Positions 18,089 through 26,157 of a DNA stretch of 64,000 nt are shown here, piece after piece. Origin of the DNA: G051903925 sp051903925 (GTDB lineage: Bacteria > Pseudomonadota > Alphaproteobacteria > Zavarziniales > Zavarziniaceae). The translations under genes and the position numbers were made by a program. Below the pieces are notes generated by a model. That model saw only the letters and a list, made by a program, of their open reading frames with translations, did no database searches and was not told where the DNA came from. Every line of letters begins with the position of its first letter. Position 1 is the first letter of the stretch. The DNA lies in assembly GCF_051903925.1 (NCBI RefSeq), contig NZ_CP173678.1:1178001-1242000 (forward strand), in the 5' to 3' direction.

Positions 18089-19354
18089 TCAGCCGGGCGC
18101 CGGCCGGCGCCGGGACCGCCCGTCATAGGCCTGCATCAGGGCGCTGAACAGGGTGTCGGCAATGCGGGCATAGCCGATGTCGCGCAGATGGACATGATCA
18201 CGCAGGGCCAGCGGCGGCTGCGCCCCCACCCAGCCATGCATGGCGCAGGCCCCGCCCATTGCCGCCGCCCAGTCGAAGAACGCTGCACCGGTGCTTGCGC
18301 TGGCGCGGCGCTGGGTGCTGCGCACGGCGCCCAGTGCCGGGGGCGCCTGCCAATGGCAGGCGGTGGCTGGGGACGTGCCGTCCGCCCCCGGCGGCACACA
18401 GCGCAGCGCCTCGTCCCGGCGGCAGCCGCGCGGCAGGCGGTTGGCATCCGGCGGACCCATGACCAGCAGGCCGGCCTCCGGCACTGCGCGGCGCAGGCGC
18501 GCCAGCGTCGCCTGGAAGCGCGCGGCATAGGCCGGCGCGGCCAGCGCATCGTCGAACCCTTCGTTGGTGCCGAAGGCGAGGATGACCAGGGCTGGGCCTA
18601 CGGCGTCCAACTCGGCCTGCACGGCCTGGGGGCTCAGCCGGCCCAGCAGGTCGGCGGTGGCGCCGACGATGCCCAGGCTGGCCAGGCTGACGCCCGCACG
18701 CCGCGGCAGCGCGGCGAAGCCCAGCAGCCCGATGGGCCCGTCGCCCGCCACGCGCAGCTCCAGCGCCCGGGCGGCACGGTCGCCGGCGATGCGCACGACT
18801 GTGCCGCCCGGCTGCGCCGCTGCGGTCACCACGTCGGTGATGAACCGCCCGTCCAGGCTGACCCGCACGGTACCGCGCCCGGGACCCGTCGCCAGGCTGA
18901 GCAGGAAGGCGGCGGCGGGCGCTGGCGCGCTGATCCGGGCCCAGGCCGCCGCTTGCGCCGTTTCCAGGCGCAGTGCCGCCAGGCCGAAGGGGCCAGGATC
19001 GCCCCTGCGCGCCTCAAGCAGGGTCCAGCCATTCGACCGGTTCAGGAGCGGCCGGCTGTCGTCCGGCGCGGGTGGTGGCTGGCCGGGCGCCTGAAGCCCG
19101 TGGCCCCCGGGGCCGAAGCGCCGGGCCAGCACCTGACGCAGGCGCCCGGTCAGGAAGTCGCCCGCCGTGTGGCTGTCGCCCAGCTGCACGATCGCCACGC
19201 CCTGCGGCGCCTGCCCTGCTGCCAGGCGGTCCAGCGCGCGCACCAGCGGCGCCAGTGCGCCGTCGTTCTCCAGCAGGACCGGCGCGGCCAACGCCGGTCC
19301 TGCGCCAAGGAGCAGCAGGGCCAGGCACAGGACGAGCGATCGCTGCGCTCTCAT
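18089..19354 (-). CDS. SGNH/GDSL-fold periplasmic esterase or acetyltransferase
   Basis: A 421-residue exported protein with a signal peptide (1-23, ending PALAA) and a GGAGG site in front of the ATG. SGNH blocks are present: block I LGDSHTAGD (serine nucleophile), block III FGTNEG and block V DHVHLRDIGY with the Asp and His of the triad. The middle region (about 110-240) is a beta-rich insert typical of AlgJ/AlgX-like and PatB-like partners of MBOAT acyltransferases. It sits directly upstream of the MBOAT gene. The likely role is transfer or removal of O-acetyl groups in the periplasm; the direction cannot be told from sequence alone. Confidence 0.85.
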   Translation of the reverse strand: MRAQRSLVLCLALLLLGAGPALAAPVLLENDGALAPLVRALDRLAAGQAPQGVAIVQLGDSHTAGDFLTGRLRQVLARRFGPGGHGLQAPGQPPPAPDDSRPLLNRSNGWTLLEARRGDPGPFGLAALRLETAQAAAWARISAPAPAAAFLLSLATGPGRGTVRVSLDGRFITDVVTAAAQPGGTVVRIAGDRAARALELRVAGDGPIGLLGFAALPRRAGVSLASLGIVGATADLLGRLSPQAVQAELDAVGPALVILAFGTNEGFDDALAAPAYAARFQATLARLRRAVPEAGLLVMGPPDANRLPRGCRRDEALRCVPPGADGTSPATACHWQAPPALGAVRSTQRRASASTGAAFFDWAAAMGGACAMHGWVGAQPPLALRDHVHLRDIGYARIADTLFSALMQAYDGRSRRRPAPG

Positions 19355-19430
19355 CGCCTCCCCCCCCGGCCGCGAAGGGGGCCTGGCGTGCAGAGGGGCC
19401 GCGGTGCACCCGATCCTGGCGGCGCCGGGC

Positions 19431-20780
19431 TCAGGGGCCGGCGCCGGCCTGATTGCCCGGGAACAGGCGCGCCTGGACCGTCTCCATGATCCGCTTGCCC
19501 ATCAGTTCATAGCCGGGCGTGGTGAAATGGATGCCGTCATTGTCGCGCAGGCGCCGCGTGCGGCCGGCCAGGTCCGGCCCGTGCGAGGCGAAGGCCCCGC
19601 TTTCGTCGGCGCTGAGCGGCCACAGCGGGATATAGGTGGCACCGTGCGTCTTGGCCTGGTCCTCGTAGATCGCATTGAGCACCGCCATGCCGTCGGAAAA
19701 GCCGCCGGCACGCATGATCGGCAGGCCGACCCAGAACACCTCGACCTTGTGGCTGGTCAGGCTGTCGTACAGGCGGGCGACGCGGCCGCCATAGATGTCG
19801 CGCCATTCGTCGGTGCCGAACTTGACCACGCGCCGATCCTCCAGCGCGACGTTCTGCTTGTCGTTGGTGCCGATCAGGATGATGGCGGCATCCACCTGGT
19901 CCTTCTCCAGCGACTGCTCGACGGCGTTGTTCCAGTCATAAACGTCGGGCCGGACGATGCCGGTCGCGCTTTTCGTCCGCTGCAGCAGTTCGATCCGGGG
20001 GTCGCCCTTCACCGCGCGGTACAGGCCCACGAACATGCCGTTGGCCAGCGAGTCGCCATAGACCGCCACGCGGATCGGACGCGACAGCGTGGCCGGCGGG
20101 GCGGAGGGCGGGGCCTCGATCAGGCCTGTCGCCGCATCGACGGGTGCCGTGGCGTCAGGCGCCGCCGCCGGCGCGGCGCCGGCAGGCGCGGGCGCCGGGT
20201 CCTGGACCGCGGCGGCCGGGCTTGCGGGAACCGGCGGAGCGGCGGGTGCGGCCGTCGCCGGGGGCGTCGTGGTGGCCGGTGCCGGATCGGGGGCAATGGC
20301 GGCCGGCGCCGGGCCGGGCGCAGCCGCAGCAGCGGGCGCGGCGGGCGTGGCACTGGCCGAAGGGGCTTGTGCAGCCGGCGCCGGAGGATCCGAGGGGGCG
20401 GAAACCAGGACCCCCGGTTCGGCAGGCGTTGCCTGTTCCGCGGCCGGTGTCGGGATCGAGCTGGAGGCCGCGGGGTCGGGCGGCACGGTGGTCGTGACGG
20501 CGGGGGAGGCGGCGGGTGCGGGCGACGCCACGTCCAGAGGCGCTGCCTGGGGGGCCGTTACTTCAGGGCTCGATGCTTGAGGGACCGAAACGTCTGGGCC
20601 GGATGCTTCTGGCCCTGGCGCTGGTGCGGCCTGGGCGAGGGCTGGCGCCGCCAGGCGGGGGCCGGCGGAATCGCCCAGGCCCAATCCCACGGCGGCCCCG
20701 GCCAGGGCCGCCAAAGCCACTATCAGGACCAGTGGCCCGGTCCGGCGCAGCGCCGGCGCGAGCGATCCGCGCACCATCAT
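19431..20780 (-). CDS. DUF459 SGNH-family membrane-anchored protein with Pro/Ala linker
   Basis: A 449-residue protein with one N-terminal membrane helix (about 15-36), a ~170-residue linker made almost wholly of Ala, Pro, Thr and Ser (about 45-225), and a C-terminal SGNH domain of the DUF459 type. Catalytic blocks: VYGDSLANG, IGTNDK and DGIHFTTPGY. The linker probably spans the periplasm or peptidoglycan layer so that the enzyme reaches its substrate. It is the first gene of the SGNH-SGNH-MBOAT run (76 bases before the next start). DUF459 proteins recur near MBOAT genes and are assumed to work on O-acylated glycans. Confidence 0.87.
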   Translation of the reverse strand: MMVRGSLAPALRRTGPLVLIVALAALAGAAVGLGLGDSAGPRLAAPALAQAAPAPGPEASGPDVSVPQASSPEVTAPQAAPLDVASPAPAASPAVTTTVPPDPAASSSIPTPAAEQATPAEPGVLVSAPSDPPAPAAQAPSASATPAAPAAAAAPGPAPAAIAPDPAPATTTPPATAAPAAPPVPASPAAAVQDPAPAPAGAAPAAAPDATAPVDAATGLIEAPPSAPPATLSRPIRVAVYGDSLANGMFVGLYRAVKGDPRIELLQRTKSATGIVRPDVYDWNNAVEQSLEKDQVDAAIILIGTNDKQNVALEDRRVVKFGTDEWRDIYGGRVARLYDSLTSHKVEVFWVGLPIMRAGGFSDGMAVLNAIYEDQAKTHGATYIPLWPLSADESGAFASHGPDLAGRTRRLRDNDGIHFTTPGYELMGKRIMETVQARLFPGNQAGAGP

Positions 20781-21000
20781 GCCCCCACCTAAGGACAGCT
20801 TCCCACGTCAGGCCCGGTCCGTTGAACGGCCATGCCTTCTGGTCGGGCGAGTCATGCCCGTCAAGCCTCCGCGCACCATGCCGGTCCTTGGCCGCACTGG
20901 CAAGGAACCGGCACATCTCCGGCCCAGGGCATTCCGTCCCGGGCCTGCGGTTCATCGTGCCAGGAGCACGGGCGCCCCTGGCCCCCGTGACCTTATGCCG

Positions 21001-22557
21001 TCAGGGATAGTCGAGCTTGGGCGTGGCGCACAGGTTCAGCGCCTTCCACACCTTTTCCTCGCCCTGGTCGTCCACGGCGCGCACGTCGAACACGCACTGG
21101 GCCGGGCCAAAGCCCACCATGTTGATGTTGAGGTTGGCACCTGCCGCCAGGGTGCGGCTGCCCAGCAGGTCGGACTGCCAGTCGCCGGCCTCCGGCGGTG
21201 AGACGTAGACATAGTGCAGTTCGCGGTCGCTGCCATTGTGCAGGGTGAAGTCCTGCGGATCCTTGCCCCAGGGCGTCGCGTCCGCCTGGCTGCCCGAGCC
21301 CTCGAACGTCACCTCCTCGACGGCGCACAGGTCGGTGTCGGGGAAGGTCTGCTCGGTCCCCGCCTCGTCCACGACGCGGATGTCGAAGCGGCACTGGTCG
21401 GCGGAAGCCGGCTTCAGGTCGACGTTGAAGGTCTCGCCAGGGCCCAGCACGCCGGTGCCCAGGTAGTCGTCGCCCCACGCATCGCCCCCGCTGCCGGCGG
21501 GCCTGGCATAGATGTAGTGGATGTAGCGCCGGCTGCTGTTTCGGACGACGAAGTCCTGGGGATTGTCGCCGAAATTCGCGCCCTCGGCGCCCTTGAATAC
21601 GATCTCGTCCAGCTCGCACAGGTTCTGGTCAGGGAACACGGCCTCGTTCCCGTCCTCGTCCTTGACCTTCACGTCGAAGGCGCAGGCATCGGCGGGATAG
21701 GTGCTGACCTTGACCTGGAACGACTCGGCCGGGGCGAGCACGTCGTCGCCCAGGTAATCGTCGCCCCACGCATCCTGGCCCGTGGGCGAGACATAGATGT
21801 AGTGGACGTATTTCTGGCTGTCATTGCGCAGCGCGAAATCCTGCGGGTGGTCGCCCACGTCCGCCGTCGCGGCGTTGCTCCCGCGGAAGATCAGGGCGCC
21901 CGTCGCGCACAGGTCGACGGCCCGCCATTCCTGGCTGCGGCCCGACGACGTCTCCGCCTTGACGTCATAGCGGCAGTTCTCGGCCACCGGGTCGGGCACG
22001 TCGACGTCGAAGCGCCCGCTGGCGGGCACCGTGTTGCCGCCCAGGACATCGTCGCCCCAGTCGCTGGATGTGCCGGGTGAGACGTAAAGCGCGCTCACCG
22101 GCTCGCCCGCATCGTTCACCAGCATGAAATCGGGCGTGCCGTCGCCGCCGCCGCCAAAGGCCAGCGTGACGGTCGTGGTGCACAGGTTCTGGCCCCGGAA
22201 CTCCTGCGCCTTGTCGTTTGCGTCGACCAGCTTCAGGTCGAATTCGCAGGTGTCGCCCGCGTTCACGATGGTGACGATCGCATTGCCGCCGGCGGGCACC
22301 GGCTTGGATCCCAGCCGGTCCAGGCCCCATTCCGTCGCCTCGACGGGCGAGGCAAAGAGGTGGACGACATCCGCCTGGCCGGCGTTCTGCACGATCACGG
22401 TGCGGTCGGCCGCGTGCGCGGTGCCCGGCAGGACCGCCACGGCGCCCAGGGCCAGCAGGCCGGCAAGCGCCAGCCCCCGGCCCGCGTGGCGCGGGCCGGT
22501 TGCCCGGACCCGGCCGCCGTTCGGGTCCGTGGCCATTGATGCGTGTACGCTCGTCAT
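21001..22557 (-). CDS. Secreted protein of five tandem two-cysteine beta-domains
   Basis: A 518-residue exported protein of unknown function. The ATG at 22557 has AAGGA seven bases upstream and leads into a signal peptide (about 26-50, ending TAHAA). The mature protein is five repeats of about 85-95 residues. Each reads roughly D-F-x-L-x-N, then Y-V-S-P, W-G-D-D-x-L-G, P-G-x-x-F, C-x-F-D-V-K, G-x-E-x-x-F and N-L-C. Each repeat keeps exactly two cysteines, in C-x-[FY]-D-[VLI]-[KR] and [ND]-L-C, so one disulfide per domain is likely. Repeats 3 and 4 are the closest pair; repeat 1 is the most diverged. The next gene upstream encodes a single copy of the same domain. I have seen this domain type in proteobacterial exported proteins but know no proven role. 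Confidence 0.8.
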   Translation of the reverse strand: MTSVHASMATDPNGGRVRATGPRHAGRGLALAGLLALGAVAVLPGTAHAADRTVIVQNAGQADVVHLFASPVEATEWGLDRLGSKPVPAGGNAIVTIVNAGDTCEFDLKLVDANDKAQEFRGQNLCTTTVTLAFGGGGDGTPDFMLVNDAGEPVSALYVSPGTSSDWGDDVLGGNTVPASGRFDVDVPDPVAENCRYDVKAETSSGRSQEWRAVDLCATGALIFRGSNAATADVGDHPQDFALRNDSQKYVHYIYVSPTGQDAWGDDYLGDDVLAPAESFQVKVSTYPADACAFDVKVKDEDGNEAVFPDQNLCELDEIVFKGAEGANFGDNPQDFVVRNSSRRYIHYIYARPAGSGGDAWGDDYLGTGVLGPGETFNVDLKPASADQCRFDIRVVDEAGTEQTFPDTDLCAVEEVTFEGSGSQADATPWGKDPQDFTLHNGSDRELHYVYVSPPEAGDWQSDLLGSRTLAAGANLNINMVGFGPAQCVFDVRAVDDQGEEKVWKALNLCATPKLDYP

Positions 22558-22708
22558 GGCTGGGTCCTTCTCAACAGGCCGGCCGGCACGCAGCCGGCCG
22601 CCGTGCCCGGGATCGCGGGGCCGCCGCCACGACGGCGTCCCGGCACGGATGGATCTGCGCTCATGGCCAGTCGACGGCTGGCCGGTCAGCCAGCGTCGGG
22701 CACCTGAC

Positions 22709-23044
22709 TCAGGGATAGTCGATGAAGGCAACCTTGCACAGGTTCACCTTGCGGTATTCCCGCTCGCCCTGGTTTTCGTCCACGACCTTGATGTCGAACA
22801 GGCACTGGTCCGAGCGATAGCCGTTCATCCGGATGGTGATGGAGCTGCCAGGCCCCAGGACGTCGTTGCCCAGGACGTCGTCCTCCCACTCCGAGGTGGT
22901 GATGGGCGAGACGTAGATGTAGTGGACGTAGGTGTTGCCGTTATTGCGGACCGTGAAGTCCTGCAGGCTGTCAGCTTGCGCGGCTGACGCCTGCGCGACC
23001 AGGCCAAGCGTGAGGCCCAGCATGAGCTTCCCAAGGCTGCGCAT
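22709..23044 (-). CDS. Secreted single-domain paralogue of the five-repeat protein
   Basis: A 111-residue exported protein: signal peptide about 1-24 (ending AAQA), then one copy of the domain found five times in the downstream gene. It shares D-F-T-V-R-N, H-Y-I-Y-V-S-P, W-E-D-D-V-L-G, C-L-F-D-I-K and N-L-C, and both proteins end in L/I-D-Y-P. The ATG at 23044 follows GGGGGAAT; an ATG 15 bases earlier is also possible. It precedes the five-repeat gene on the same strand with a 151-base gap, so the two may be co-transcribed. The large protein may have arisen by duplication of this unit. Confidence 0.8.
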   Translation of the reverse strand: MRSLGKLMLGLTLGLVAQASAAQADSLQDFTVRNNGNTYVHYIYVSPITTSEWEDDVLGNDVLGPGSSITIRMNGYRSDQCLFDIKVVDENQGEREYRKVNLCKVAFIDYP

Positions 23045-23132
23045 ATTCCCCCCGAGCATGATTCGGCCCCGGCATGGAGAGCCAGGACGCCGAACAATAC
23101 CCAATGCCCGCCTGTTGGGACAGTGGCGGCGA

Positions 23133-23786
23133 TCACCCTGCGGACGGGTCGGCGCCGGCCGGCGCGGCCGGATGGGGCGGCTGCAGCGCACTGCGGGCCA
23201 GCCGCGTGATCTGCGGGACCAGCACGTCGCGCGGAATGCCGGCGGCATGGGCAAAGGCCGCGGCCTGCTCCACCATGCCGATCATGGCATGGGCGACGAT
23301 CATCGGGTCCAAGCCGGCCACCACCTCACCACGGACGGCCGCCCGCTCGATCGCGTCCGCGACCATGCGCGCCAGGCTGTTGCGCGGGCCGATGTCGGGC
23401 TTGTCGCCCTCGCCCGGGTCCAGGATCGACAGGTCCATCAGGGCGACCTTCAGGACCTGGGGATTGGCCTCGCCAAAGCGGAGCGAGGCGTCGATGACAT
23501 CCTCAAGCCCCCGCAGGAAGCCCTCCGAATGGTTGATCAACGGCTCCAGCGCCGCTTCCAGTTCGGCGCAGGCCTGTTCGGCAAAGGCGACGAAGATCGT
23601 GCGCTTGTCGGTGAAGTGCAGGTAGAACGTGCCGTTGCCGACATCGGCCTCGCGCGCGATGTCCTGCGGCCGCGTCGCATGGTAGCCACGCTCGACGAAC
23701 AGCTTGGCCGCGGCCTCCAGCAGGCGGCGCCGGCTGTCCATCCTGCGTCGGGCTCCACGCCCGACATCTTCCACAATCTCAACCAT
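23133..23786 (-). CDS. TetR-family transcriptional regulator
   Basis: A 217-residue regulator with a TetR helix-turn-helix at about 22-66 (A-A-x-x-L-F-V-E-R-G-Y-H-A-T, then V-G-N-G-T-F-Y-L-H-F). The ATG at 23786 is taken; a TTG at 23822 lies further up without support. The ligand domain resembles regulators of fatty-acid or acyl-CoA genes. It lies downstream of an acyl-CoA synthetase/crotonase/monooxygenase operon on the same strand, and the 141-base gap between them holds two short palindromes. The simplest reading is a local repressor of that operon or of itself. Confidence 0.83.
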   Translation of the reverse strand: MVEIVEDVGRGARRRMDSRRRLLEAAAKLFVERGYHATRPQDIAREADVGNGTFYLHFTDKRTIFVAFAEQACAELEAALEPLINHSEGFLRGLEDVIDASLRFGEANPQVLKVALMDLSILDPGEGDKPDIGPRNSLARMVADAIERAAVRGEVVAGLDPMIVAHAMIGMVEQAAAFAHAAGIPRDVLVPQITRLARSALQPPHPAAPAGADPSAG

Positions 23787-23806
23787 GTTGCCGATCTGTG
23801 GCCAAT

Positions 23807-23823
23807 GGTGACGGCAAGTCAAC
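23807..23823. promoter_or_regulatory. Candidate TetR operator upstream of the regulator gene
   Basis: TGAC-N5-GTCA (23809-23821), extended to six-base arms with one mismatch, 23 bases before the TetR start codon. The position fits autoregulation. The length and symmetry are modest, so chance cannot be excluded. Confidence 0.35.
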
Positions 23824-23835
23824 TCTGACGGAACG

Positions 23836-23852
23836 CTGAGAGTGATTCTCAG
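23836..23852. promoter_or_regulatory. Second palindrome upstream of the TetR gene
   Basis: CTGAGA (23836-23841) and TCTCAG (23847-23852) around five bases form a perfect 6-bp dyad in the gap between the monooxygenase and TetR genes. It could be an operator half of the same control region or a chance palindrome. Confidence 0.3.
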
Positions 23853-23927
23853 ATACCATCGGTCTTGCGCAGGTCCTGGTTCGCCCGCCGCCCGGCCGGA
23901 CGGCCGGCGGCGGGCGGGCTGCCAGGA

Positions 23928-25298
23928 CTACTCGGCGGCGCGCGCCTTCTTCGGTGCCGCGAGCTTCTTCTTGGTGTCAGGCTTCTTGGCCTCCGGCTTC
24001 CGGGCCGCGGGCTTTTCCGCGTCCTTCTTGGTCGCCTTCTTGGCCTTCGGCGCCTCGGCCTCGGCCGAAGTGCCGGCACCCACGCCCGGGCGCCAGCCGC
24101 CGGCCTGGGGTGCCGATGCCTGCTGCTGCAGGGTGACGGCCATGGCCGCTGCGGCGCGCGCGTTCTCCTGGATCTTCGCGGCGATCGCGGCCCCGGCGCC
24201 GCCCATCAGCTCGGCCTTGTTGGCGGCCAGGTAGTCGGCCGAGGCCTTCTGCCGGACGGTCAGGCGGTTCACCTCGGGGATCACGTAGCGCGCGAACATG
24301 TCCCACGAGCGGAAGGTGTTCTCGCGGCTGGCCCAGTCATGGGCAAAGCCCAGCACGGTGCCGAAGCCGCCCGTCACCTCCTGCAGGCGCAGGATCGCCT
24401 TGACCATGTCGTCGGGCGTGCCGACGACGGCGGCACCGCCGGCCACGGTCTGTTCCAGCAACTCGCGCGGGTCGTCGACATGCAGCGCGCCAGGGCGGCC
24501 CAGGACGTGGACGTTATAGATGTTGTGCCACTTCTGCAGGCCCAGCATGGCCTCCGCCTCGGCCTGCTGCCGGGTCTCGGCCAGGTGGAACATCATCAGG
24601 ACGCGCCAGTTCTTGCGGTCCACCGTCTTGCCGTGCTTGGCGGCCGCTTCCTCGGCGAAGCTCCACTGCGTCGGCAGCGCCTGCAGCCCCTCGGACGAGG
24701 TCGAGGCGATCGACAGCGCGCCCATGCCGTACTTGCCGGCCAGGGTCATGCCCGACGGGCTGATGGACGAGGCCGCGGCCATCTCCATCTCTTCCTGGAC
24801 GGGCAGCAGCTGCAGCTCGGCGTCGCGCAGCTTGAACCACTCGCACTCGTAGCTGAAGCGCGGCTCGCCGCGCAGCAGGCGGGTGATGACGCTCAGCGCC
24901 TCGTCCTGGCGGTCGCGCTGGACCATCGGGTTGATGCCGAGCACGCGCGCGTCGGACGGCAGGGCGCCGGGGCCGGAGCCGAAGATCACGCGGCCGCGCG
25001 TCATGTGGTCCAGCTGGACCAGGCGCTGCGCCACGTTGAACGGATGGTGATAGGGCAGCGAGATGACGCCCGTGCCCAGCCGGATCGTGTGCGTGACCTG
25101 GCCGGCCGCGGCCAGGAACATCTCGGGGCTGGCGATCATCTCCCAGCCGGACGAATGATGCTCGCCCACCCAGAATTCGTCGAAGCCAAGCCGGTCAAGA
25201 TGCGCCGCAAAGTCCAGGTCGGTCTGGAACTGCAGGGTCGGATGCTCGCCAACCGGGTGGTGGGGCGCCAGGAAGGTGCCGAACTTCATGCGTGCCAT
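23928..25298 (-). CDS. Luciferase-like monooxygenase with lysine-rich C-terminal tail
   Basis: A 456-residue flavin-dependent monooxygenase of the bacterial luciferase superfamily. The start M-A-R-M-K-F-G-T-F-L is the normal family N-terminus (ATG 25298; a second ATG at 25289). Family signs: G-F-D-E-F-W-V-G-E-H-H, G-T-G-V-I-S-L-P-Y-H-H-P, and R-V-I-F-G-S-G-P-G near the flavin site. The catalytic domain ends at about residue 385. Beyond it lies a tail of ~70 residues, the last 45 almost only Lys, Ala, Pro and Glu, like histone H1-type tails and rare in this family. The gene is third in an operon after acyl-CoA synthetase and crotonase genes, so the substrate may be an acyl or aldehyde derivative. 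No flavin reductase is adjacent. Confidence 0.88.
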   Translation of the reverse strand: MARMKFGTFLAPHHPVGEHPTLQFQTDLDFAAHLDRLGFDEFWVGEHHSSGWEMIASPEMFLAAAGQVTHTIRLGTGVISLPYHHPFNVAQRLVQLDHMTRGRVIFGSGPGALPSDARVLGINPMVQRDRQDEALSVITRLLRGEPRFSYECEWFKLRDAELQLLPVQEEMEMAAASSISPSGMTLAGKYGMGALSIASTSSEGLQALPTQWSFAEEAAAKHGKTVDRKNWRVLMMFHLAETRQQAEAEAMLGLQKWHNIYNVHVLGRPGALHVDDPRELLEQTVAGGAAVVGTPDDMVKAILRLQEVTGGFGTVLGFAHDWASRENTFRSWDMFARYVIPEVNRLTVRQKASADYLAANKAELMGGAGAAIAAKIQENARAAAAMAVTLQQQASAPQAGGWRPGVGAGTSAEAEAPKAKKATKKDAEKPAARKPEAKKPDTKKKLAAPKKARAAE

Positions 25299-25345
25299 CT
25301 GATGGAATTCCATCCCTTCGAGTCTTGGAAACTGTGGATACCCGG

Positions 25346-26146
25346 TCAGTCGGTCTTCTGTCGCCCGACCCGGGTGTCGAGCTGGCCGGTCAGGGCGGCC
25401 AGCGCCAGCTGGTCGCGATCCATGAAGCTTGTGGTGTGGGCCAGGGCCTTGGCGGTCGCGTCGATCGCCTCCTTGGTCATGCGGACGGCCATCGCGGGCA
25501 GCGCCGCAACGCGCGCCGCCCAGGCCAGCGCCTCGGCCTCCGCCTCGCCGTCGGGGACCACGGCGTCCAGCAGGCCCCAGCGCTCGGCTTCGGCGGCGCC
25601 GATGCGCTCGCCCAGGATGACGAAGCGCTTGGTTCGGGCCGGGCCGATCAGGCCGACCAGGCGCGGATTGGTGTTCCACGACAGGTTCATGCCGCGTGGC
25701 ACTTCGGGCAAGGACAGGAAGGCGCCCGCGCCCGCAATGCGCCAGTCGCAGGCGGCTGCGAGGGCCACGCCGCCGCCGATGGCGAACCGCTCGATGGCAC
25801 AGATCGTCACCTGCTCCAGGCGTTCATAGGCGCGGCACAGGTCGGGGCCGGTGCGCATCCACTGGCGCAGTTCGACCGGCGACAGGCGGTCCATGCCAGC
25901 CCGCGCCGGGTCCTTCATGTCGGCACCCGCGGTGAACGTGCCGCCGCCCCCGGCGATCACGACGGCCTGAACCCCCGTATCATCGCGGAAGCGGTCCGCC
26001 GCTGCGATCAGGTCGGCCATCAGCGCGCGCGACAGGGCGTTGATGCCGTCGCCGCGGTCGAAGCGGACGAGCGCAATGGCGCCCTGCCGCTCGATCGAGA
26101 CGTGGCCCGTCGTGCCGACCGCCTCCCGCTCCATCGCCTGCGCCAT
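25346..26146 (-). CDS. Enoyl-CoA hydratase/isomerase family protein
   Basis: A 266-residue crotonase. The ATG at 26146 lies 11 bases after the stop of the acyl-CoA synthetase, and an alternative ATG follows four codons later. The oxyanion segments FTAGADM and AIGGGVALAAACD are present. The first catalytic position, normally Glu in GGxEL, is Val (GGGVAL), while the second Glu is kept (LSLPEVPRG). This is the reverse of the loss seen in the crotonase gene at 3554. Loss of the first Glu is typical of isomerases and some hydrolases of this fold, so a plain hydratase is unlikely. It belongs to the operon synthetase, crotonase, monooxygenase. Confidence 0.87.
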   Translation of the reverse strand: MAQAMEREAVGTTGHVSIERQGAIALVRFDRGDGINALSRALMADLIAAADRFRDDTGVQAVVIAGGGGTFTAGADMKDPARAGMDRLSPVELRQWMRTGPDLCRAYERLEQVTICAIERFAIGGGVALAAACDWRIAGAGAFLSLPEVPRGMNLSWNTNPRLVGLIGPARTKRFVILGERIGAAEAERWGLLDAVVPDGEAEAEALAWAARVAALPAMAVRMTKEAIDATAKALAHTTSFMDRDQLALAALTGQLDTRVGRQKTD

Positions 26147-26157
26147 CCCGTCCGCCG

